NCBI GenBank assembly: GCA_036447375.1
Contig: JAZFUU010000273.1
Location: forward strand, 1 to 41,575
From: JACZXC01 sp036447375
GTDB taxonomy: Bacteria > Myxococcota_A > UBA9160 > SMWR01
DNA length: 41,575 nucleotides
Reading direction: 5' to 3'
The notes under the pieces were generated by a model. That model was not told where the DNA came from. It searched no databases and saw only the letters and a list, made by a program, of their open reading frames with translations. Below are positions 24,786 through 30,907 of this stretch, one piece after another. A program made the translations under genes and the position numbers. Position 1 is the stretch's first letter. Each line of letters begins with the position of its first letter.

Positions 24786-25528
24786 GACCCACCCTGTTGA
24801 TTCCCATCTTCGACCACAAGGACGAGATCGGCGGAGTGGTGGAGTCGCTGCGACCGGCCGGGCTTCCGTGTCTCATCATCGACGACGGCAGCAGTTCGGC
24901 CACCCGCGCGGTGCTCGATCGCATCGAGGCCGAACACGCATGGGTCGAGATTCACCACCGTCGGCGCAATGGCGGGCGCGGCGCTGCCCTCAAGACCGGC
25001 TATCGCGAGGCCTTCGCCCGGGGCTACAGCCATGCGCTCCAGCTCGACGCCGATGGTCAGCACGAGGCCGATGACGTGCCGCGGTTTCTGAAGGCCATGG
25101 CCGGCGATCCCGGGGCCATGGTTCTGGGCGAGCCGCGTTTTGACGAGACCGTGCCCAGGAGCCGTCTCTACGGTCGCCAATTGTCGCGGGTGGTGGTGTG
25201 GATGGCGACGCTCTCGTTCGACATCGTCGATCCGCTCTGCGGATTCCGCGGCATCCCCCTGGTCCCCACCCTGGACCTTCTCGATCGGTTCGCGCTGGGT
25301 GACCACATGGAGTTCGACCCGGAACTCGTGATCGCCCTGCACCGCCGCGGAGTTCCGGTTCGCAGTGTCCCCACCCGGGTGGTCTACGGACGCCACGGGC
25401 TCTCGCACTTCGACCTGGTGCGCGACAACCTTCGGCTCTCGGGGATGTATGCCCGGAGTCTCGCCGGTCTGTTCTGGAGGATCCCCGCCCGGATCCTGAC
25501 GCGCGCGCGTCCCCGGGAGGCCTCGTGA
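24782..25528 (+). CDS. Glycosyltransferase family 2
   Basis: 248 residues from a GTG that overlaps the previous stop (GTGA). The GT-A fold is visible: LIPIFDHKDEIGGVVESL at the start, DDGSS (34-38), RNGGRGAALKTGYREA and the metal-binding DADGQ (89-93). It transfers a sugar or phosphosugar from a nucleotide or lipid-linked donor. In Escherichia coli-type aryl polyene clusters the GT2 and LpxL-type acyltransferase are one protein (ApeJ); here they are two genes overlapping by 4 bases, so this looks like the split GT half. It has no membrane anchor of its own apart from a hydrophobic C-terminal stretch. Confidence 0.88.
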   Translation: MRPTLLIPIFDHKDEIGGVVESLRPAGLPCLIIDDGSSSATRAVLDRIEAEHAWVEIHHRRRNGGRGAALKTGYREAFARGYSHALQLDADGQHEADDVPRFLKAMAGDPGAMVLGEPRFDETVPRSRLYGRQLSRVVVWMATLSFDIVDPLCGFRGIPLVPTLDLLDRFALGDHMEFDPELVIALHRRGVPVRSVPTRVVYGRHGLSHFDLVRDNLRLSGMYARSLAGLFWRIPARILTRARPREAS

Positions 25529-26484
25529 GAAGCGCGCGGGGGCGTTGGTCGCAGCTCGCGGAAGTCGGAAGCGCCCGGGCTATGCGCTGCGCCGCCGGCT
25601 TCCATCGCCATCTCGGTCGCAGGCCCACCCTGGTGGCTGCTGCCATCACTTGTGCCTACTTCTACGCGCGCAACGGGACGGCCCGCCGGGCGTCGCGCCG
25701 CTACCTGGAACGGCTGGCCGCGTCGCCCGAGGGGCGCGCGGCGTTGGGTCGCGTACCCGACTTCCGAAACGGGGTGCGGCATTTCTTCGAGTTCGCCGTG
25801 AACCTGCTCGATCGGATGATCGCCTGGGGCGGATCCTACGACGTCATGAGCTTCGAACACGATGGATCCGGGCACATCTTCGAGCTCGCCCGAACCGGTC
25901 GCGGTGCCCTGCTGTTGGGCGCTCACCTGGGAAGTTTCGACATGTTTGGCTTTGTCGCGCGTCGCTACGATCTCGTGGTGAACGTGGTGGTCTTCCATCA
26001 GAACGCTGAGCGAATCAACCGCTTCCTCGAGTCTCTGGGTTCCGAGAAAGTGCGGCTGATCCAGCTCGATCCGAACTCGATCGGCGCCGTCTTCCAGATC
26101 CGCGCGTGTCTCGCGCGGGGTGAGTTTGTCGCCATGCTGGCCGACCGCGTGCCGCCGGGGGCAACGGGCCCGACGGCGGAAATGAGTTTTCTGGGAGGCC
26201 TGGCGCAGTTTTCTCTCGGGCCGTTTCTGCTGGCGGGGCTACTCGAGTGTCCGGTCTACCTGGCGTTGTGCGTGCGAACCGGCGACTCGAACTACACCAC
26301 TCTCATGCGTCCTCTGGCGCCTGCGGAACGGGTCCCGCGGATCGAACGCGAGAAGCGAGCCCGCGAAGTCCTGGCCCGCTACGTGTTGCTCATCGAGTCG
26401 ATCTGCCAGCGCCACCCGTATCAGTGGTTCAATTTTTACGACTTCTGGGGCGACGACCCAAACCGGGAACAGGCTCCGCGATGA
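25525..26484 (+). CDS. LpxL/HtrB-family acyltransferase, copy 2
   Basis: 319 residues of the lipid A acyltransferase family. GAHLGSFD gives H134 and D139 of the HX4D pair; LADRVPPG and the C-terminal HPYQWFNFYDFWG are further family blocks. The GTG start overlaps the glycosyltransferase stop in GTGA. Together the two genes mirror the fused ApeJ of other aryl polyene clusters. It shares the same landmarks as the acyltransferase at 3283 and is probably its paralogue. Acceptor could be a glycosylated polyene or lipid; not decidable here. Confidence 0.87.
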   Translation: MRSARGRWSQLAEVGSARAMRCAAGFHRHLGRRPTLVAAAITCAYFYARNGTARRASRRYLERLAASPEGRAALGRVPDFRNGVRHFFEFAVNLLDRMIAWGGSYDVMSFEHDGSGHIFELARTGRGALLLGAHLGSFDMFGFVARRYDLVVNVVVFHQNAERINRFLESLGSEKVRLIQLDPNSIGAVFQIRACLARGEFVAMLADRVPPGATGPTAEMSFLGGLAQFSLGPFLLAGLLECPVYLALCVRTGDSNYTTLMRPLAPAERVPRIEREKRAREVLARYVLLIESICQRHPYQWFNFYDFWGDDPNREQAPR

Positions 26485-26969
26485 GCAATGCGCCGTTGCC
26501 TTCCGTGGCGTCTCTGCTGCCCCACGCCGGGCCCATGCTGCTCCTCGATCGCGTGCTGGAGCACACGGCCGATACCACCGCCTGCGCGGTGGATCCGGGA
26601 CGCAGCGCGCTCCTCGCCGACGCCGACGGCGGCGTGCCGGTGTGGGTAGGCCTCGAGTACATGGCACAGTGCGTGGCTGCTCACGGGGGCCTGGTTTCCC
26701 GGGCGCGAGCCGAGTCGCCGCGCCCGGGGCTGCTTCTGGGTTCGCGGCGCGTTCGCTTCTCAACCGCGAGCTTCTCGCCGGAACGCGAACTCCGCGTCGA
26801 GGCGAGGCACCACCACGGCGAGTCCGGGTTGGTGGCCTTCGACTGCGAGATTCGCGATGCGGCGGGGGGCGAACCGCTGGTTCGGGCCCGGGTCAATATC
26901 TACATCGTGGATCGGTGGGAAGATCTTCAGCGAGAGAAGAACGATTCGGAAGGGATTCGCGGTGTCTGA
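26481..26969 (+). CDS. ApeP-like 3-hydroxyacyl-ACP dehydratase (hotdog)
   Basis: 162 residues starting at an ATG that overlaps the upstream stop (ATGA). The start LLPHAGPMLLLDRVLEH with His at 15 and the VGLEYMAQC block with Glu at 59 match the ApeP-type dehydratase family. In characterised aryl polyene systems ApeP and ApeI form a heteromeric dehydratase that removes water from 3-hydroxyacyl-ACP to make each new double bond. Here the ApeI half is the C-terminal domain of the fusion at 22995. If that domain lacks its acidic residue, the His/Glu pair here would be the active site of the complex. Confidence 0.87.
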   Translation: MSNAPLPSVASLLPHAGPMLLLDRVLEHTADTTACAVDPGRSALLADADGGVPVWVGLEYMAQCVAAHGGLVSRARAESPRPGLLLGSRRVRFSTASFSPERELRVEARHHHGESGLVAFDCEIRDAAGGEPLVRARVNIYIVDRWEDLQREKNDSEGIRGV

Positions 26970-27711
26970 TCCCAGCCGAGACGAAGCACCCCGCCGCGTC
27001 CTCGTGACCGGGGCCAGTCGCGGGATCGGCCGGGCCATCGCGCTGGCGCTGGCCCGGGACGGTTACGATCTGACCATCAACTATCTGCGCAGCAAGGCCG
27101 AGGCGGAAACCGCCGCGGCTGAAATCGAGAAGCTCGGGCGCCGGGCGGCGGTGCTGTGCCTCGATGTCGCGGATCGCGAGGCCTGCTCCGAGGCGCTTCG
27201 GGCCGATATCGCCGCGGGAGGGGCCTACTACGGCGCAGTGCACAACGCCGGCGTCACCGCCGATGCGGCCTTTCCGGCTCTCAAGGGGGACGATTGGGAT
27301 CGGGTACTTCGCACCAATCTGGACGGCTTCTACAACGTGCTGCAGCCGCTGGTGATGCCCATGGTCCGAGCGCGCAGGGAGGGTCGCATCGTCACCATCT
27401 CGTCGGTGACCGGCCTCGTGGGGAACCGTGGCCAGGTGAACTACGGAGCGTCGAAGGCGGGTCTGATCGGCGCCACCAAGTCGCTGGCCCTGGAGCTGGC
27501 CAAGCGGCGAATCACGGTCAACTGCGTTGCACCGGGCTGGATCGACACCGATATGCTGGCGGGCGCCGATCTCGAGGCCCTGGCCGCGGCGGTTCCGCTT
27601 CGACGCCTGGGTACGCCGGAGGACGTGGCGGCCTGCGTCTCGTTCCTCTTCTCGTCGGGGGCGTCCTACCTGACGGGCCAGGTGATCTCGGTCAACGGCG
27701 GGCTCCTGTGA
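26962..27711 (+). CDS. fabG: FabG-like 3-oxoacyl-ACP reductase
   Basis: 249 residues of the short-chain dehydrogenase family. The nucleotide motif GASRGIG is at 17-23, NAG at 95-97, and the catalytic tetrad Asn119, Ser148, Tyr161 and Lys165 is intact, with the C-terminal GQVISVNGGLL typical of FabG. It reduces 3-oxoacyl-ACP with NADPH between condensation and dehydration, the ApeQ role in aryl polyene assembly. The GTG at 26962 follows GGAAGGG and overlaps the dehydratase gene by 8 bases. It is named for family and context; the housekeeping fabG is probably elsewhere in the genome. Confidence 0.93.
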   Translation: MSDPSRDEAPRRVLVTGASRGIGRAIALALARDGYDLTINYLRSKAEAETAAAEIEKLGRRAAVLCLDVADREACSEALRADIAAGGAYYGAVHNAGVTADAAFPALKGDDWDRVLRTNLDGFYNVLQPLVMPMVRARREGRIVTISSVTGLVGNRGQVNYGASKAGLIGATKSLALELAKRRITVNCVAPGWIDTDMLAGADLEALAAAVPLRRLGTPEDVAACVSFLFSSGASYLTGQVISVNGGLL

Positions 27712-27734
27712 GGTCACTGACGTGAGCGCCTTTC

Positions 27735-28475
27735 TTGTCGATCGCCCTCTTCTCTAGGCGAAAATGGTCCGGAATCGCCGCCGCCGCCGGCGCGGGTGTG
27801 GCGGGGTTGCTGCTCGCCGTGGTCTACCCCTGGGTCCTCGAGTCGTTCCTCGATCGCGTCGGTGTGCGTGCGCTGGCCCTGGGAATGATGCTCCTGATTC
27901 CCGGATCCCTGGCGCTGCGGCTGCGGACGTCGGGAGCACCGCCGTCCGCAGCCGTGGCCCTGGCGGGCGTTCTTCCGGCTCTGGCCTTTGGCGCGCTTCT
28001 GGTGACCGCCGCCGTCGCGCAAGAGCCCGTCGCCCTTCGGCTGATCAGCGCGGTGGTCTACGCGGGACTCGCGGCGCAGTTCGCGGCGAGCCTTCGGGAC
28101 GGGGGCTCGATCGTCGAGAGCGGCGCGCGTTGGCTGGTGCCCGAAGTGCCCGAGTTCATCCGCGGCTACTGCCGCGTTGTGACCGGCCTGTGGGTCGCCT
28201 TCTTCACGGGGGTTGCCGCTCTGCTCGCGGTCTTCGCCTTTGACGTTTCGCCGAGTCGCTGGCAGGCGTTGTCGGGCCGGACGGTGTGGATCCTGATCGG
28301 TGGGATCAGCGTTGCCGAGTTCCTGGTGCGAAAGAGTTGGTTTCGCCACTATCCCCACGGCGGCCCCTTCGAACGTTTCTGGTCCACCCTGTTTCCGCCC
28401 GAGAAGACGTCCCGCGGCCGTCGTTCGATGGAATCCATCCGCTGCTGGCGCGAGCGGCAGCTCGACGGAGACTGA
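27735..28475 (+). CDS. COG4648-type membrane protein, copy 2
   Basis: 246 residues, about six hydrophobic segments, with the block VRKSWFRHYPHGGPFERF followed by FPPEKTSRGRRS at the C-terminus. These line up with FRKLWFRYYGDG and FPAEKTANGRRS of the protein at 5523, and the preceding GYCRVVTGLWVAFF segment aligns with RYCRRVTIVWCAFL, so the two are clear but diverged paralogues. COG4648 proteins are common in aryl polyene clusters without an assigned reaction. The TTG at 27735 is the only plausible in-frame start near the FabG stop (23 bases away); the ribosome-binding site is weak. Confidence 0.78.
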   Translation: MSIALFSRRKWSGIAAAAGAGVAGLLLAVVYPWVLESFLDRVGVRALALGMMLLIPGSLALRLRTSGAPPSAAVALAGVLPALAFGALLVTAAVAQEPVALRLISAVVYAGLAAQFAASLRDGGSIVESGARWLVPEVPEFIRGYCRVVTGLWVAFFTGVAALLAVFAFDVSPSRWQALSGRTVWILIGGISVAEFLVRKSWFRHYPHGGPFERFWSTLFPPEKTSRGRRSMESIRCWRERQLDGD

Positions 28476-28484
28476 CACGGCTCC

Positions 28485-29864
28485 ATGCAAACCGAACCCA
28501 AACTGGCGCCCGCGGAAGGCCTGCGTGATCGCTACGACGTGATCGTCGTGGGCGGCGGCCCCGCCGGGACGACTTTCGGCCAATTGATGCGCCGCGGGGG
28601 GCACGATGTACTGGTCGTCGAGCGCGACCGCCATCCGCGGTTCTGCGTCGGAGAGAGTCTTCTCCCCGCCACGACGCCGGTCTGGAAGCGGCTCGGGCTG
28701 CTCGAACGCTTCGAGAAAGCCGGGTTCCTGCGGAAGTACGGCGCCTACTTCTGCTTTGCCGACGGACACCAGCCGGAGTACTTCCACTTTCCCGACGCCA
28801 GCCGGCCGAGGGGACCCTTCGCCTACGAGGTGCCCCGCGCTGACTTCGACCGGTTGCTGTGGGAGGCGGCCCTCGAAGCGGGCGTCGACTGCCACGACCA
28901 CACCGCCGTGAGTCGTTTCGTGTTCGAAGGCGATCGAGTCACCGGGGTGGAGCTGCGTCTGCCCGACGGCGGCAGTGCCCGGGTGACCGCTCGTCTGGTG
29001 GCGGATTGTTCCGGGCGCGCGACACAGCTCGCGCGCCAGATGGGCACCCGCGAGCGCGACCCACGTCTGGAGAAGGTGGCGCTCTATTGTCACTACGACG
29101 ACGTGGTCCGCTCGGCGGGCGACGATGCGGGCACGATCGGGATCATCGCCACCGACTTCGGGTGGATGTGGTTCATTCCTTTCGCCGGGGGCGGAGCCTC
29201 GGTGGGTGCCGTGATACATCTTTCGCGATTCGCCGCCCGCAGAAAGGCCGGCTGCGAGGACGCCGCCATCTGGGACGAGATCCTGGCGGAGGTGCCCGCC
29301 GTGTCGACACGGCTCGCCGGGTCCGTTCAAACCCGACCCGTGGAGGCCCAGGCGGATTTTCAGTACCGCGTGCGACAACTCGCCGGCGATGGCTGGGTGG
29401 TGATCGGGGATGCCGGGGGATTCCTCGATCCCGTTTTCTCCACCGGCGTTCACCTGGCCATGACTGGCGCAGAGACGGCCAGCCGCGCGGCGCTGATTGC
29501 CCTGGGACGAGATCGCCTGCCGCGGGCGGGCGATTTCGCCAGCTACGCGCGAGTGACCCGGTCGGCCTTGCGCACCTACTCGAAGTTCATCTACGCCTGG
29601 TACGACCCGGCCTTTCGCAAGATCTTCATGAGGCCCGCCCGAGGGGTGCCAGGGGTCGAGCTTCTCAAGCGAGAGATCATCTCGGTGCTGGCGGGAGCGG
29701 TGTCGCCTTCATGGCGCGTGCTTCCCGCGATGCAGTTGTTGCTGACCCTTGCCCGTCTTCGCCGCTGGGCGGATCGGCGAGACCCATCGACTCGCGGATC
29801 TTCAGGAGCTGATTCGCCTACCAGCGAATCACGTGAAGCATCCAATAGATCACGACACCCGTGA
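28485..29864 (+). CDS. Flavin-dependent halogenase-like oxidoreductase, copy 2
   Basis: 459 residues. FAD motif GGGPAGT (23-29); VGESLLPATTPVWKRLG (55-71) is typical of halogenases; K84 lies in RKYGAYF at the position of the catalytic Lys; GWMWFIP (225-231) fits the WxWxIP signature; GDAGGFLDPVFSTG is the second FAD block. It is the last gene of the long biosynthetic operon, 9 bases after the COG4648 gene. Halogenation of the pigment's aryl ring is the simplest role, as xanthomonadins are brominated aryl polyenes. It differs strongly from copy 1, so the two may act at different positions or stages. Its last 47 bases run antisense into the DUF420 gene. Confidence 0.82.
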   Translation: MQTEPKLAPAEGLRDRYDVIVVGGGPAGTTFGQLMRRGGHDVLVVERDRHPRFCVGESLLPATTPVWKRLGLLERFEKAGFLRKYGAYFCFADGHQPEYFHFPDASRPRGPFAYEVPRADFDRLLWEAALEAGVDCHDHTAVSRFVFEGDRVTGVELRLPDGGSARVTARLVADCSGRATQLARQMGTRERDPRLEKVALYCHYDDVVRSAGDDAGTIGIIATDFGWMWFIPFAGGGASVGAVIHLSRFAARRKAGCEDAAIWDEILAEVPAVSTRLAGSVQTRPVEAQADFQYRVRQLAGDGWVVIGDAGGFLDPVFSTGVHLAMTGAETASRAALIALGRDRLPRAGDFASYARVTRSALRTYSKFIYAWYDPAFRKIFMRPARGVPGVELLKREIISVLAGAVSPSWRVLPAMQLLLTLARLRRWADRRDPSTRGSSGADSPTSESREASNRSRHP

Positions 29865-30339
29865 TCGAGACGTACATCCACCCGGCCCAGGTCCACTTGG
29901 ATAGGCGGCGGTGGGTTTCGATACGCCCGCTCAGCCCGAGGTAGAACGACGTCAGGATCATCGGGAAGGTCAGCATCGAGAGCGCGATGTGGCTGATGAG
30001 CACCGCGAAGTAGAGGGTTCGCACGAGCCCCTGTCCCGCGAAGTGGGTGTCTCCGTGGGCGAAGTGATAATAGATGTAGTTGACCAGAAACAGCGCCGAC
30101 GCCGCGAAGCCGGCGAACATCAGCTGCATGTGCAGAGAGCGTCGGCCCCCTCGGATCGCCAGGCGCCCCGCGCAGATGAGCACGGCGCTGGTTCCGTTCA
30201 GGATGGCGTTGATCAGGGGGAGCGACGCCTCTCGAGAGGTGTCGCCGTTCCCCTCGTGGAAATAGACCAGCCAGACGAGGAAGCCCATGGCGACCCCCGT
30301 CACCAAGGCATTGGCCGCACCGAATTGCTTCGGGCTCAA
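29818..30339 (-). CDS. DUF420-family membrane protein
   Basis: 173 residues with about four membrane helices (near 10-27, 41-57, 72-90, 107-130 and 150-170). The block HLxAFL-like pattern seen here as YFAVLISHIALSMLTFPMILTSFYLGL (about 110-136) with conserved histidines, followed by HRRLSKWTWAGWMYVSITGVVIYWML, fits DUF420 (YozB-like), small membrane proteins often near cytochrome oxidase genes. The start is uncertain: the TTG at 30339 lies in one copy of a 17-base tandem repeat; a GTG or TTG some 12 codons later is possible. It is 13 bases after the YIP1 gene and probably co-transcribed with it. Confidence 0.78.
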   Translation of the reverse strand: MSPKQFGAANALVTGVAMGFLVWLVYFHEGNGDTSREASLPLINAILNGTSAVLICAGRLAIRGGRRSLHMQLMFAGFAASALFLVNYIYYHFAHGDTHFAGQGLVRTLYFAVLISHIALSMLTFPMILTSFYLGLSGRIETHRRLSKWTWAGWMYVSITGVVIYWMLHVIRW

Positions 30340-30357
30340 GATTGCTTCGGGCTCAAA
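30324..30357. repeat. 17-base tandem duplication at a start/stop junction
   Basis: The sequence attgcttcgggctcaa occurs at 30324-30339 and again at 30341-30356, a 17-base period with one base between copies. The duplication spans the TTG start of the DUF420 gene and the TGA stop of the YIP1 gene. It looks like a recent slippage event that moved the two genes apart and left a second, out-of-frame copy of the start region. Confidence 0.85.
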
Positions 30358-30865
30358 AGAGCGTAACGGCGAGGACCAGTAGGCTTCCCTGAATCACCCA
30401 TCCGATGAAGCAGACCGCGATGGCGCGCGGGGTGCTCTCGTAGTCCAGTGCCTGCCGAACGCCGATGACCATGGCCACCAGCATCCAGAGCCCCGCCGCC
30501 GCGAATACGAGGCCCGTCAGCCCGGGGAGGAGTCCGAACACACGCAACAATCCGGGTGTGCTCGAGAAACCGATGGTTCGCAGCAGCTCCCCGTGATCGG
30601 CCTCGGTCTGGGCCTCGGGCAGCCACCGCGTTCCGATGAAGTAGGTCATGTAGGCCCAGATGTACCAGCCGATCAGGGCTGCGAACAGGCCGGTGACCGC
30701 TCCCGCCATGCCCCCGTTGGCGTAGTTTCCAATCCCCGCCGCAAGGGCGGACAGAACGACGACGGTCGTTGCCTGGCCCGTCGCGCTCTGGTCGGCCTCG
30801 ACCTCCTCGTACAGAGCGACATCCAGCTTTGCGGCGCGGATCATTCGTTCTTGCAGACTAGCCAC
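30353..30865 (-). CDS. YIP1-family membrane protein
   Basis: 170 residues from a GTG at 30865, preceded by GGAGG with a five-base gap; an ATG at 30889 is in frame but has no such site. After a short soluble N-terminus there are about five membrane helices, with blocks GLFAALIGWYIWAYMTYFIGTRWL and GVRQALDYESTPRAIAVCFIG typical of bacterial YIP1 proteins. Function in bacteria is unknown. It lies 42 bases after the propeller/cytochrome gene and 13 before DUF420, so the three minus-strand genes probably form one unit unrelated to pigment synthesis. Confidence 0.8.
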   Translation of the reverse strand: MASLQERMIRAAKLDVALYEEVEADQSATGQATTVVVLSALAAGIGNYANGGMAGAVTGLFAALIGWYIWAYMTYFIGTRWLPEAQTEADHGELLRTIGFSSTPGLLRVFGLLPGLTGLVFAAAGLWMLVAMVIGVRQALDYESTPRAIAVCFIGWVIQGSLLVLAVTLF

Positions 30866-30907
30866 GTGTTCCTCCGATCGGGCGCACATGAAAGGGATTG
30901 GGCAGGT

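Noticed and set aside
27714..29453. 579-codon minus-strand frame opposite the COG4648 and halogenase-like genes
   Set aside because: Low-complexity composition; the plus strand encodes conserved membrane and FAD motifs across the same bases.
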